Positions 22,971 to 32,340 of a DNA stretch of 64,000 nt are shown here, piece by piece; position 1 is the first letter of the stretch; each line of letters opens with the position of its first letter. Source of the stretch: Oceanicaulis sp052055585 (GTDB lineage: Bacteria; Pseudomonadota; Alphaproteobacteria; Caulobacterales; Maricaulaceae); contig NZ_CP170485.1 of NCBI RefSeq assembly GCF_052055585.1, forward strand, positions 434,001 through 498,000, in the 5' to 3' direction. Made by a program: the position numbers and the translations under genes. The notes beneath the pieces were generated by a model. The model was not told where the DNA came from, did not search any database, and was given only the letters and a program-made list of their open reading frames with translations.

Positions 22971-23807
22971 ATGACCGCAACGCCCACCATCGCCATCGCT
23001 TATGATTTTGACGGCACGCTGAGCCCCGGCTCCATGCAGGAGCATTCCTTCATTCCCGAAATCGGTGAGGACAAGGAGGCGTTCTGGGCGCGTGTAAACG
23101 GTCGCGCCGCCGATCTGGGCGCGGACAATATCCTCATCTACATGCACGAGATGGTCAAAGCGGCCCAGCGGGAGGAAGTGCGCTTCCGGCGCGAGGATAT
23201 CGAACGGCACGGGAAGTCTGTGTCATTCTTTCCCGGCGTGGCGGACGGCTGGTTCCAGCGCCTGCGCGACTATGGCGGCGAGCGTGGCGTACGCGTCCAG
23301 CATTACATCATCTCGTCCGGCCTGAAGGAGATGATCGCTGCGAGCGCCATTGGCGGCGAGTTCGACGCGATTTTCGCCAGCGAATTCAAATACGACAAGA
23401 ATGACGTGCCTGAATGGGCGGCGTCGGCGGTGAACTACACCAACAAGACCCAGTTCCTGTTCCGCATCAACAAGGGCGCGCTGAACCTGTCCGACCATAA
23501 AGAGGTCAACGCCTACATCCCCGAGGATGATCGTCCCGTACCCTTCCGCAACATGATCTATGTGGGCGACGGGGATACGGACGTGCCCTGCATGCGCACG
23601 GTGAAGGAGCAGGGCGGCGTGTCGATCGCGGTCCATCCCGCCGGCGATGCAGAGGGCGCGGTGAAGACCGCCAAGCTCAAGGCGGAGCGCCGCGTTCATA
23701 TCGCCGCGGACGCCGACTATTCAGACGGTGCAGCGCTGGATGTCTATGTGAAGGCGGCCATCGACAAGATGGCGGCGGTGGAGCGCCTGAAGAGCCTCGA
23801 ACGCTAG
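22971..23807 (+). CDS. HAD-family phosphatase
   Basis: A 278-aa cytoplasmic protein. HAD motif I is YDFDGTLSP, motif II the serine/threonine in HYIISSGLKE, motif III a lysine region around FKYDKND, and motif IV VGDGDTDVPCM. The start at 22971 places motif I near the N-terminus as usual. It overlaps the convergent coq7 stop by 4 bases. Substrate unknown. Confidence 0.88.
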   Translation: MTATPTIAIAYDFDGTLSPGSMQEHSFIPEIGEDKEAFWARVNGRAADLGADNILIYMHEMVKAAQREEVRFRREDIERHGKSVSFFPGVADGWFQRLRDYGGERGVRVQHYIISSGLKEMIAASAIGGEFDAIFASEFKYDKNDVPEWAASAVNYTNKTQFLFRINKGALNLSDHKEVNAYIPEDDRPVPFRNMIYVGDGDTDVPCMRTVKEQGGVSIAVHPAGDAEGAVKTAKLKAERRVHIAADADYSDGAALDVYVKAAIDKMAAVERLKSLER

Positions 23808-24370
23808 ATCCGCTTGCACAGGGCGATGGCGGTCAGGCAGCCCGTGGAGATCAGCGCTGAGAGCGCGGGATAGCCCGCAGCCTCCTTGGCGCCTTCCTCG
23901 ACGGCGAGGTCCTTGTGCGCGGTTTCCTCGTCACGGAACTGGGCGAACTGGTCCGCCAGCTCGGTGCGGCCCGCCCAGCGCAACTCCTGAACCTGATCGT
24001 CGTAATGGCCCTCGATCACCGCCTCGACGGCTTCGGTGCAGGCGTGGGCGGCTTTCTCGCCGAGCAGAGCGGTGCCTGCGCCAAGCGCGAAACCTGCCAG
24101 ATTGGCGATGGGTGACAGAAGAGTCGGGCGCGCCTTGCCATCCCGGATGTGATCGTCGAACGCCTGCAAATGATGCTGCTCGTCCGCTTCCATGTGCACG
24201 AGCTGGCTGGCGATGCGGGCCTTGTCCGGGCGGCCTTTGAAGACCGCGCGCTGGCCCTGATAGATCGCCACGGCGGCGTATTCGCCGGCATGGTCCACAC
24301 GCACCATGGATTCAATGCGCGAGACGTCGGCCTTGCGGCCCGGGCGGCGGATGGTCTTACGTTGCGCCAT
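23804..24370 (-). CDS. coq7: 2-nonaprenyl-3-methyl-6-methoxy-1,4-benzoquinol hydroxylase (COQ7)
   Basis: A di-iron monooxygenase of ubiquinone biosynthesis. The six metal ligands are visible in two repeats: Glu in RVDHAGEYAA, Glu and His in MEADEQHHLQAF, then Glu in AVIEGHYDDQ and Glu plus His in FRDEETAHKDLA. The 188-aa length is typical of alphaproteobacterial COQ7. Its ATG overlaps the stop of the upstream DsbB-like gene by one base, implying coupled translation. Confidence 0.95.
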   Translation of the reverse strand: MAQRKTIRRPGRKADVSRIESMVRVDHAGEYAAVAIYQGQRAVFKGRPDKARIASQLVHMEADEQHHLQAFDDHIRDGKARPTLLSPIANLAGFALGAGTALLGEKAAHACTEAVEAVIEGHYDDQVQELRWAGRTELADQFAQFRDEETAHKDLAVEEGAKEAAGYPALSALISTGCLTAIALCKRI

Positions 24371-24909
24371 TACACGCTCCGATAAGGTTTGCGGAACAGG
24401 ACAAGGATCGAGATCAGCACAAGAACGCCGCTGATGAGTGCATTATAGCCCGCCATTGATACGCCGAAGAGCGTCCAGGCCGGTTCGTCGCACAGAACGA
24501 CATTGGTCGCGGTGCTCAGAGATGACAGCAGGTCATCCACACTGATCGTGCTGGTGTCGGCGGCCAGGCAGTCGAGCCGCCAGAAGCCGTACTCGCCGCC
24601 TGCGTGGTAGCCCGCGCGCCAGGCGCTGAACGCGGCCAGGGCGGCGATCACCGCTGTGGCCGTCCGCGCCGCCAGGGTGCTTGCAGGTCTGAGAATACGC
24701 AAGGCGATGAACAGCAGAGCCCCGGCGATCAGCAGATAGGCATGCGCCCAGCGCTGTCCGATGCAAAGCGGGCAAGGGGCGTAGCGTCCGAAAATTTCAA
24801 ACCCGAAAGCCCCCAGCAGCAGGCTGGCGGACACAAGCGCGCCGATCAGCGGCCAGGTGTCGGGACGGGTCCAGCGATCCAGAAGTGGGGGCAAGGCGAG
24901 CATGGTCAT
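24370..24909 (-). CDS. dsbB: DsbB-like disulfide bond formation membrane protein
   Basis: A 179-aa protein with four predicted TM helices. The first periplasmic cysteine pair is APCPLCIGQR (C-x2-C). The second pair is in LDCLAAD and VLCDEP, so both pairs needed for DsbB activity are present. The start at 24909 (or 24903) precedes the first hydrophobic segment; the longer in-frame ORF adds a non-conserved tail. It reoxidises a DsbA partner using quinone, so pairing with coq7 in one transcript is sensible. Confidence 0.85.
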   Translation of the reverse strand: MTMLALPPLLDRWTRPDTWPLIGALVSASLLLGAFGFEIFGRYAPCPLCIGQRWAHAYLLIAGALLFIALRILRPASTLAARTATAVIAALAAFSAWRAGYHAGGEYGFWRLDCLAADTSTISVDDLLSSLSTATNVVLCDEPAWTLFGVSMAGYNALISGVLVLISILVLFRKPYRSV

Positions 24910-24958
24910 GAACCTAGAGCAGAGACGCGGGAAGGGCGAGCGACAGGGCGACGCAGGG

Positions 24959-25645
24959 TCAGCCGCGCGCTCCGAACAGGCCCAGAATGAACTCTTTGAG
25001 CAGGTCGATAAACGCCGCTCCAAAAAACGTGAAGCCGATGATCAGAAGGCTGATCCAGAAAATCCCGAGAATGAGGCCGGCGAGCACCAGAAGGCCGTCC
25101 CGCGTGATCAGTCCAATGGAGGCGATGGCGATGCCAATGCCGGGCGCGGTGTTGGTGGTGGGCAGCGGGATCAGGATGGAGGTGCAGAAGAGCACGAAGA
25201 TTGCGCCGACCACGCGCTCGGCTGTGGGGCCGGAGAGCAGGGTCAGGCGAGGCCGGGCCAGCGCTTCAAGCCAACCAAACCATTTCTTTGACCAGCGGGC
25301 GATCCGCACAAGGCTGGCCTTGTCGAGCGGTCGGTCACGAAAGCTTTTCGGCATCCAGGGATGAGTGCGCCCCGCCGCCATTTGCACGGCGATCGCCATC
25401 ATCGGCAGGGCGACGACTTGCGGCACGCCGTAAAGGAAAGGCATGCAGACCGGAATGGCGAGCGCAAACAACAAGGCGCCGAAGACGCGCTCACCCAGCG
25501 CATCGCTGAAGGCGCCCAGCGACAGCCCGTCTTCGGGGGCGGCCTCGGCGATGCCGGCCAGCGCTGCGGTCAGGGCGACGTCCTGATCGGCTTCGCTTGA
25601 TCCCGCTTGCGTTTCCTCGGGCCCTGAGTGCGCCATGACGATCAT
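24959..25645 (-). CDS. exoD: ExoD family exopolysaccharide-related membrane protein
   Basis: A 228-aa membrane protein with the ExoD pattern: GLSLGAFSDALGERVFGALLFALAIP, VALPMMAIAVQMAAGRTHPWMP, then RPLDKASLVRI and two C-terminal hydrophobic hairpins. ExoD is linked to exopolysaccharide and alkaline tolerance in rhizobia; the exact biochemical role is unknown. The start could also be the ATG at 25636. It lies 49 bases upstream of the DsbB-like gene on the same strand. Confidence 0.87.
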   Translation of the reverse strand: MIVMAHSGPEETQAGSSEADQDVALTAALAGIAEAAPEDGLSLGAFSDALGERVFGALLFALAIPVCMPFLYGVPQVVALPMMAIAVQMAAGRTHPWMPKSFRDRPLDKASLVRIARWSKKWFGWLEALARPRLTLLSGPTAERVVGAIFVLFCTSILIPLPTTNTAPGIGIAIASIGLITRDGLLVLAGLILGIFWISLLIIGFTFFGAAFIDLLKEFILGLFGARG

Positions 25646-25787
25646 CTCTTACAGGCTGAAATCATGTCTGTCTTAGTGTCAGGCGGGCACGTCGTCCATG
25701 CAATCGCGCCGTACACGCCCAACTGAAAAACCGGGCTCGACCAGGTTCGCTTTTCAAGGCATACAGGCCGCTTGCGTCGACATGCGT

Positions 25788-25874
25788 GCGGGCGTGGCGG
25801 AATTGGTAGACGCAGGGGATTCAAAATCCCCCGGGTGCAAGCCCTTGTCGGTTCGAGTCCGACCGCCCGTACCA
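25788..25874 (+). tRNA. tRNA-Leu(CAA)
   Basis: An 87-base gene including encoded CCA. Acceptor GCGGGCG pairs with CGCCCGT (one G-U), the D-loop contains TTGGTAGACGC, the anticodon loop is TTCAAAA with anticodon CAA, there is a long variable arm (GGGTGCAAGCCCTTGT), and the T-loop is GTTCGAGTC. The long variable arm confirms class II tRNA. Confidence 0.95.
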
Positions 25875-26214
25875 AAAGCCCAGCCCCGCTGAAGGGCGTT
25901 CAGGGGCGTTGTCGCCTCAACTTTCCACAGCTAATTCTGTAGACTGTCTGGCGAGTTGGCTGGCGCCTGCTGAAGGCGTCTACAGGCATTAAGTCTTTGA
26001 TCGGGCTTTCACTAATAAAATTAGATGAATGAATTCATGGGCTTGACGCCTCGCTCTCAAGGCCCGACTTTTGTCACAAATTCGCGTCTCGAGTGAGAAA
26101 TCATGAGGTTAGGCGGGATGACATGGTCTACGCTCGGTTAATCCAGATGCATCGGAATCATTCAAAGGGTTATACAGGCAGCGGGGTCGCATCGTCGTTT
26201 CAGGAAATGAATCA
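25875..26214. other. 340-base gene-free region after tRNA-Leu
   Basis: No ORF or RNA gene is supported. AT-rich stretches (TTGATCGGGCTTTCACTAATAAAATT near 26000) could hold the promoter of the TPR gene. A search by eye for a second copy of the tRNA 3' end (an integration footprint) was negative. Confidence 0.5.
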
Positions 26215-28224
26215 TTGAGCTCCAGCAAACAGCCTCTGGTGATCATCGCTGCTGCGATTACAGATCAGGCGCGCGCCAAGCGCGTCCAGCAAGCTCTGCT
26301 GGACCGGGGTGTTCGCGCTGTCCTGTCCACAGAGGTCGGCGTTGCTGAAAAGAATGCTCGCCTGATTGTCCTGTGTTCGCCTGCCTCCCTGAAATGCCAG
26401 CCGCTCAATAATTTCCTCGAAGACTTTACCTGGTCCCATGGGGTGAGGCACATCCATGTGGTCGGGATCGAAACCGAGCGCCCTGTCCTTCCTATGGCTC
26501 TTCGCGCCGAACGCCGGAGCAACGGATCCTTCTGGACGCTGCCCAAGCCGCCGGTTCTGGGCGCGCTCTATAATGATGAGGCCAGCGTCGAGGTTCTTGC
26601 AGACGAGATCACGCACGAGACGAATGCGGATGTCGGTTTGTCCCTGGCCCGGTCTGTGGCGACCAGCGTCGCCCATCGCCCCCTCGCTATCGGTCTGGCG
26701 TTCGCGTCGGCCATGATGCTGGGCGTCACCGTCTGGCAAGCGGATCAGATCAGCGCCTATCAGGACGAGGCGGCGCAAGCGCAGGCCTTCACCAGCCGCC
26801 TGTTGACCGACATTACCGAACATCTGCCCCACGCAGCGCGGCAGGAAACCCTGATCCGCCTCGCAGATGATCTGACGCGCACCTATCTGGGCTCTGACAT
26901 TGCGGGATTGTCGGACGATGAGCTGGGTCGCCGCGCGCGCCTGTTCAATCTGATCGGTGAAGCGCGTGACCGTCATGGCCAGCCCCAGGAGGCGCGTGAG
27001 GCGTTCCAGGCGGCCTATGACATGACCGCCGCCTTGCTTGAACGGTCCCCCAATTCCCTCCAGCGCGTCTATGATCACGCCCAGGCAGCTTACTGGGTCG
27101 GCAACCAAGCCTATCGCAGCGGCGATATGGTAACAGCTTCGACCTATATGGATATCTATGCCGAGATGGCGGAGATGCTGGTGACGCGTGAGCCGGATAA
27201 CCCCAGTTATCAGGCTGAGCGCGGATATGCGGCGCTGAATCTCGGCGTTATCGATCTCGATACAGGCAACCCTGTGTCCGCGACGGCGCTGTTTGAAGAA
27301 GCGGTGAGCATTTTCGAGAGTGGTCTGATCGACGAGCACGTCATTGGCTTGTCCGATCTTGGCAACACGCTGGGATGGCTGGCGGATGCGCGGCGGGATT
27401 CCGGTGAACTCGAGCAGGCGCTTGCAACCCGGGAACGCGAACTGGCGCTCTATCGTCAGGAGCTTGAGCAGTCGCCCGGCGTCTCCCGACTGCTGTCGCG
27501 GGTCGCGCATGCTCAAGGCGAGATGGCCGGGATCACCAGCGAGTTGGGGCAGGCCGAGCGCAGCGCCGAGTTGCTGGATGAAGCGCTGGATACCGTCAAT
27601 GCGCTTTTCGAGACTTCTCCCGAGAACGACGCGTATGGCCGCCTTTATATCCAGCTGATCTATCAACGGGCGCGCATTGCGCTGAGCCGTGAAGAAATGG
27701 TCCGGGCGCAATTGCTGATCGGCGAAGCGCGTCGCTTGGCGGCGAGGACCAATGAGAACGGCGAGAATGACACGCTCTATCTCACCCGGACCTGGGCCCA
27801 GACCCTGGCCGGTGAGCTGGCGTTCAGGGTCGGCTCATACGAGACCGCTGTTCTGGAGACCACGCAGGCGATCAGCGCCGGCGAACAGGCGATCGCCAAT
27901 GGCAAGGAAATCGCCCGGGCGGCGCTGGCCGATGCCTATTATATCCGTGGTGAAGCGTTGAATGCGCTGGGCCGGCAAGGCGAAGCGCAGACCATGTACC
28001 GTTCGGCGCTCAACCAGCTCGGCATGATCGCCGAACCCAAGCCTCTTCGTGCATTTGATCTGGAATCGCGACTGTACTGGCGTCTGGGTGACATGGCTCA
28101 GGCCATGCAGTTGCGCCGGTCTCTTGAGGCGCGGGGCTATGAAAGCCTGGCGTTTCGCGATTTCTGGCTCGAAGTGGATCAGGGGCTGACCGCGCAGGCG
28201 GAAACCTCGACTCAGGGAGGCTGA
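26215..28224 (+). CDS. TIR-like / single-TM / TPR protein
   Basis: A 669-aa protein. The start is TTG with AGGA 9 bases upstream; nearby ATGs are out of frame. Residues ~1-125 resemble a degenerate TIR fold (LVIIAAAITDQARAKRVQQALLDRGVRAVL, then NARLIVLCSPASLKC and HIHVVGIE). One TM helix lies at ~160-178 (PLAIGLAFASAMMLGVTVW). Residues ~185-660 are helical TPR-type repeats. The catalytic Glu of NADase TIRs is not obvious, so a scaffold or signalling role is as likely. The next gene starts one base after its stop. Family assignment is by appearance. Confidence 0.65.
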   Translation: MSSSKQPLVIIAAAITDQARAKRVQQALLDRGVRAVLSTEVGVAEKNARLIVLCSPASLKCQPLNNFLEDFTWSHGVRHIHVVGIETERPVLPMALRAERRSNGSFWTLPKPPVLGALYNDEASVEVLADEITHETNADVGLSLARSVATSVAHRPLAIGLAFASAMMLGVTVWQADQISAYQDEAAQAQAFTSRLLTDITEHLPHAARQETLIRLADDLTRTYLGSDIAGLSDDELGRRARLFNLIGEARDRHGQPQEAREAFQAAYDMTAALLERSPNSLQRVYDHAQAAYWVGNQAYRSGDMVTASTYMDIYAEMAEMLVTREPDNPSYQAERGYAALNLGVIDLDTGNPVSATALFEEAVSIFESGLIDEHVIGLSDLGNTLGWLADARRDSGELEQALATRERELALYRQELEQSPGVSRLLSRVAHAQGEMAGITSELGQAERSAELLDEALDTVNALFETSPENDAYGRLYIQLIYQRARIALSREEMVRAQLLIGEARRLAARTNENGENDTLYLTRTWAQTLAGELAFRVGSYETAVLETTQAISAGEQAIANGKEIARAALADAYYIRGEALNALGRQGEAQTMYRSALNQLGMIAEPKPLRAFDLESRLYWRLGDMAQAMQLRRSLEARGYESLAFRDFWLEVDQGLTAQAETSTQGG

Positions 28225-28225
28225 T

Positions 28226-28711
28226 ATGAGTGGTGTCCAAAAACAGGTCGAGCGGATCAAGGCTTTGGGGCTTCCCGGTCTCGATATCCGGCATATTGGC
28301 GTTTACGTCCAACCCAGCGTGCGTGAGGTTGACGGTGAGCTGGTCGACACTTTCACCGCCTATGTGGGTGAGCATGAAGGCAATTTCTCGATCAACTTTC
28401 CCACCAAGATGATCTTCGTGATCATGGCGCAGGATTGGGCGTTCGAGCAGTTTGATCTCGATGGCCGGACCTGGGACGGCATCGCTGTCATGCCTTCAGA
28501 TCAGGATTTCATCGTCACCTTTGGTGATGACACGCGCCAGAGCGTGATCGTCATTGACGAGTGCAAACGCTTCTTCACCTATCGCTACCAGGTGGTCCTT
28601 CGGAACACCAAGACGGGTGAGCGTCTGGTCGTGGATCCGGGCGTTGGCAATCAGGATCGTGAAATCCCCGATTTTCCGCCGCCACCGCCGCCGCCGCCCG
28701 GCGACTGCTAA
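28226..28711 (+). CDS. Unknown protein with poly-proline C-terminus
   Basis: A 161-aa protein, unrecognised. It has no signal peptide or TM. The central region is beta-rich with several Asp-rich turns (DQDFIVTFGDDTRQS, VIVIDECKRFF), and the tail is IPDFPPPPPPPPGDC, ending in Cys. It starts one base after the TIR-like/TPR gene stop, so it is a cotranscribed partner. Confidence 0.68.
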   Translation: MSGVQKQVERIKALGLPGLDIRHIGVYVQPSVREVDGELVDTFTAYVGEHEGNFSINFPTKMIFVIMAQDWAFEQFDLDGRTWDGIAVMPSDQDFIVTFGDDTRQSVIVIDECKRFFTYRYQVVLRNTKTGERLVVDPGVGNQDREIPDFPPPPPPPPGDC

Positions 28712-30435
28712 AGCTTCGGAAACAGGCGTTTGAGGGTCGGATCGGATTGGCTGAGCGCGTTGGCGTCACCGGCTGAGACGACCCGTCCCTCATCAAGCAC
28801 CGTCACCTGACGGGCGCGGTCCAGAAGGCGACCGCGATGGGTGACGATCAGCGTGCTGCGGCGCGGATCTTCATCCAGCCACCGGTCCAGCGCATCCAGA
28901 AAGTCCGCTTCGGTTTTCTCGTCGAGCCCTTCGGTCGGTTCATCCAGCAGCAGCACAGGCGCGTTCTTCACGAAGGCGCGCGCCAGGGCGATCCGCCGGG
29001 CCTGCCCGCCGGAGATGAGCCCGCCCTTTTCCCCGATCCAGGTTTGCAAGCCGTCAGGCAGACGTTTGACGAAATCGGCCGCGCCTGCGCGCTCCAGCGC
29101 ATCCCACAGGCGCGCTTCATCGGCGTCCGGATCGGCGAGCCTGAGATTGGCGCGCACGGTGGTCGACAACAGTTCGGCGCGCTGGTCGACAAGCGCGAAC
29201 CGGTTCCGGCTCTGCTCAAGGGCCAGGGCATCCAGCGGAGCGCCGCCCAGCATGATCTGACCTGATTGCGGCGCATAAAAGCGCATCAGCAGCTTGATCA
29301 GGCTGGACTTGCCCGCTCCGGATGCGCCCACAAGCGCCAGACGTCCGCCTTCGGGCAGGGACAAGGACACCCCGGACAGGGCGTCGGCTGCCGTGTCGGG
29401 ATAGCGGAAGCTCACATCCCGGATCTCGATGTCCCAGCGATCGGGCAGGGGGGCGGGTTGATCGGGATTGCTCACGGCAGGCGCAATCTCGCTCAGGGCT
29501 TTCAGGCGCCGGGCGGAGGCAGTCGTCTTGCCGTAAAGCTCGGCGGCCTGGACGAGGGGCGCGGCGGCTTCAAAGAGCGCAAAGGCGATGAAGCCTGCGA
29601 GGGAGGAGAGCGGGGCGCTGGCGCCGGAGGCGGCGGCGAGGCCGAAGCCGAGGACGAAGCTGACAGGCGCGGCGAGGGCGAGGATCGCGCCATTGATCAT
29701 GGAGACCGCGGAGAGCTGTGTATGCGCCGCCACAAGACCCGCATTCGCCTGTTCAAGATGCGCGATCACCCGATCGGTGGCGCCATAGGCTTTCAGCTCA
29801 GCCAGGCCTGACACAAGATCACCAGCCTCAGCGCGGAGCGTGCTGGCCTCCTGGGTCAGATCCTGCCCGGCCTTGCGGGCGGTCCTGGCGGCCCAGAGCG
29901 GCAGGATGACGCTCGCCAGAATAAAGACCCCCAGGACGCCGGGCAGGGCGGCTGGGGCCAGAAAGGCGAGAATGACCGTCGCGAACAGGGCGCCGGTGAC
30001 AGCCGCCGTCACGGGCGTGACAAACCGCAGATACAGGCTGTCGAGCGCGTCTACGTCCTGGGTGACCCGTGAGAGCAGATCACCGCCCCGCATCCGGCCA
30101 AGCCGGGCGGGCGCCAGCGGCGCAACCGTATCAAAAACCCACAGACGCAGGCGCGCCAGAATGCGGAAGGTCGCTTCATGGGTGACCATGCGTTCGGCAT
30201 ACCGTCCGACGGTCCGTCCAAGCGCAAACCCGCGCACGCCGCCAGACGCGAACAGATAGTTGAACGCCCGACCGGCGCCGGCCAGCCCGGCGACAGCGGA
30301 GGCGGTGATGAACCAGCCCGACAGGGACAGAAGGCCAATGCCCGCCAGCAAGGTCAGCGCTGCAAGCGCCGCCCCCAGACGCAACCACCAGCGGTCCGGG
30401 CGCGCAAGTTTGAGGAAGAAGCGCAGATCGGTCAT
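28708..30435 (-). CDS. cydC: Thiol reductant ABC exporter subunit CydC
   Basis: A 575-aa fused permease-ATPase. The N-terminal six-TM domain starts LARPDRWWLRLGAALAALTLLAGIGLL. The ABC domain has Walker A GASGAGKSS, signature LISGGQARRIALAR and Walker B LLLDEPTEGLD. CydDC exports cysteine and glutathione and is needed for cytochrome bd assembly. Its ATG overlaps the cydD stop by 4 bases. Its stop overlaps that of the convergent Pro-tail gene by 4. Confidence 0.95.
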   Translation of the reverse strand: MTDLRFFLKLARPDRWWLRLGAALAALTLLAGIGLLSLSGWFITASAVAGLAGAGRAFNYLFASGGVRGFALGRTVGRYAERMVTHEATFRILARLRLWVFDTVAPLAPARLGRMRGGDLLSRVTQDVDALDSLYLRFVTPVTAAVTGALFATVILAFLAPAALPGVLGVFILASVILPLWAARTARKAGQDLTQEASTLRAEAGDLVSGLAELKAYGATDRVIAHLEQANAGLVAAHTQLSAVSMINGAILALAAPVSFVLGFGLAAASGASAPLSSLAGFIAFALFEAAAPLVQAAELYGKTTASARRLKALSEIAPAVSNPDQPAPLPDRWDIEIRDVSFRYPDTAADALSGVSLSLPEGGRLALVGASGAGKSSLIKLLMRFYAPQSGQIMLGGAPLDALALEQSRNRFALVDQRAELLSTTVRANLRLADPDADEARLWDALERAGAADFVKRLPDGLQTWIGEKGGLISGGQARRIALARAFVKNAPVLLLDEPTEGLDEKTEADFLDALDRWLDEDPRRSTLIVTHRGRLLDRARQVTVLDEGRVVSAGDANALSQSDPTLKRLFPKL

Positions 30436-32180
30436 GCCGCATCCTCCGGCGCCAGTTCAATCACGTGGTCAGCCAGCGCGCGAACCGCCGGGCTGTGGGT
30501 GGCGATCAGCACGGTGCGACCGGCGCTGATGCGCTTGAGGGCGTCGAGGAAGCGCGCCTCGGCTTCACCATCAAGATGGGCGGTCGGCTCGTCGAGCAAG
30601 ACCAGTTTCATATCGACGGCCCAGGCGCGCGCCAGCGCGACGCGCTGGGCCTGGCCCCCGGAAAGTCCGTAGCCGTTCTCGCCGACTTTGGTTTCAAGCC
30701 CGTCCGGAAGTCCGGCGGCGAAGTCCATGACGCCCGCTGTTTCCGCTGCACGGATGATACGCTCCCTGGGCAGGGCGTCGTCATACAGGCTGATATTCTC
30801 GACAAGGTCGCCGAAGAACACATGGGGGCGCTGGGATATCCAGGCGGCCTGTCCGATCAGCGGCGCGGTCATCGCCTGTCCATCGACCAGAATCTGGCCT
30901 TCGGTCAGCGGCGCATAGCCCAGCAGCAGCTTGAGGGCGGTGGACTTGCCCACGCCGGACGGGCCCCAGAGCGCGGTGATCTGCCCGGCGGGCGCATCAA
31001 AGCTGAGCGGGGCCAGGCCGCGGCGACCATCGGAATAGACAGAGCCGACTTGTTCGAAGGTCAAAGACGGCGCGCTGTGCAGCGCCGGGGCGACCGGAGC
31101 ACTTTGCCCGGCCTTGTCCGCAAGTTCGGCCTGTTGCGCGAGGGTCGCCTTCTCAGCCTTTTCCGGCCCGTCAAAGAGCGGCGCCAGCGCTTCGGCCCCT
31201 GCTTCGGCGTCAGCGCGGTCATGATAGGCGGCGGACAGGCGACGCAGCGGCATATAGAATTCCGGCGCGAGGATCAGGCAGAACAATCCGGTTCTCAGGG
31301 TGATCGTCTCACCGGGATCAAAGGGCAGCTCGCCCAGAAGCGCAAAGCCGATATAGATCGCCGAGCCGGCCACGGAGACGGCGGCGAAGAATTCCAGAAC
31401 ACCGGACGACAGGAAGGCCATCGCCAGAACCTTCATCGTGCGGCGGCGGAAATCGTCCGAAGCCGCGGCGAGCCCTTCGGCTTCACGGTCGGCTGCGTTA
31501 AAGGCGTTCAGGGTTTCAAGCGCGCGCAGACGGTCATTGAACCGGCCGGCCAGACGTTGAAGTGTGGTGAGCTGGTCCTTGGAGGCTGCGGCGGCGCCGG
31601 CGCCCACCAAGGCCATGAACAGGATCAGGAGGGGCGCTGTGACAAGGAAGATCAGGCCGACCACATAGCTGGCGGAAAACGCCGCCGCCATGATGATCAG
31701 CGGCCCCGCCATGACCACGCCCATCAACGGACGATAGCGGCCGAAATAGCCATCGAGCTTGTCGACGGCGTCGATGAGCGAAGATGCGGTCTCACCTGAA
31801 TCCGAGCGCTCGACATAGGAGGGACCGCGCTCGACCAGCTGGCGCGCCGCTACGGACCGGACCGTTGAGCGCACTTTCAGGGAGGCCAGCACTCCGGTGC
31901 GGGTCTCCAGCGCCTGAAACACGGCGCGCAGGGTGGCGCTGACAAGCGCCAGACACAGGCCCGGCCACACAGGCTGGCTGTTCACAAGGGCGCTGACGGC
32001 CCAGGCCGCCCCCCAGGCGAAACCGACAAAGACGGCGTACTGAGCGGCGCCGAACGTCGTGCTCAGACGGGTCAGTGCGGATGCGGGCGCGCCCCAGGCT
32101 TTCAGACAGGCGGCCAGCCTCGCCTTGCGGGCTTTCTGAGCGGCCTTCATGTCCCCGGCGGACAAATCAGTGTTATTCAT
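30432..32180 (-). CDS. cydD: Thiol reductant ABC exporter subunit CydD
   Basis: A 582-aa ABC half-transporter. Walker A GPSGVGKST, signature LSGGQAQRVALAR, Walker B LVLLDEPTAHLD. The start at 32180 is chosen because GGGGGG lies just upstream and homologous sequence begins after it; an in-frame ATG at 32192 is an alternative and the longer ORF is rejected. It is divergent from cydA with a 160-base gap. Confidence 0.94.
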   Translation of the reverse strand: MNNTDLSAGDMKAAQKARKARLAACLKAWGAPASALTRLSTTFGAAQYAVFVGFAWGAAWAVSALVNSQPVWPGLCLALVSATLRAVFQALETRTGVLASLKVRSTVRSVAARQLVERGPSYVERSDSGETASSLIDAVDKLDGYFGRYRPLMGVVMAGPLIIMAAAFSASYVVGLIFLVTAPLLILFMALVGAGAAAASKDQLTTLQRLAGRFNDRLRALETLNAFNAADREAEGLAAASDDFRRRTMKVLAMAFLSSGVLEFFAAVSVAGSAIYIGFALLGELPFDPGETITLRTGLFCLILAPEFYMPLRRLSAAYHDRADAEAGAEALAPLFDGPEKAEKATLAQQAELADKAGQSAPVAPALHSAPSLTFEQVGSVYSDGRRGLAPLSFDAPAGQITALWGPSGVGKSTALKLLLGYAPLTEGQILVDGQAMTAPLIGQAAWISQRPHVFFGDLVENISLYDDALPRERIIRAAETAGVMDFAAGLPDGLETKVGENGYGLSGGQAQRVALARAWAVDMKLVLLDEPTAHLDGEAEARFLDALKRISAGRTVLIATHSPAVRALADHVIELAPEDAA

Positions 32181-32340
32181 AGCCCCCGACATACACGCCC
32201 TTGTCCGGATTGAAGTGCGACGCCTCGTCCCATGCGACACCTTGCAGACGATACAAACTAACGCTCTTGGATCATAAAGACATCGGCTGCGCCTGAGGGC
32301 GTACTCTTTTAACCGCTGCCTTTTGGCATTGGAGGGTGAA
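32181..32340. promoter_or_regulatory. Divergent cydDC/cydABX promoter region
   Basis: The region between the two cyd operons must hold both promoters. I looked for an FNR/Anr box (TTGAT-N4-ATCAA) and found no good match. TCTTGGATCATAAAGA is the most AT-rich candidate for the cydA promoter. The cydA ribosome-binding site is GGAGGGTG at 32331-32338. Confidence 0.4.

Noticed and set aside
25850..26214. Integration site at tRNA-Leu
   Set aside because: No integrase and no second copy of the tRNA 3' end were seen in the window.
32181..32340. FNR box before cydA
   Set aside because: TTGCAGACGATACAA has the wrong spacing and half-sites for TTGAT-N4-ATCAA.
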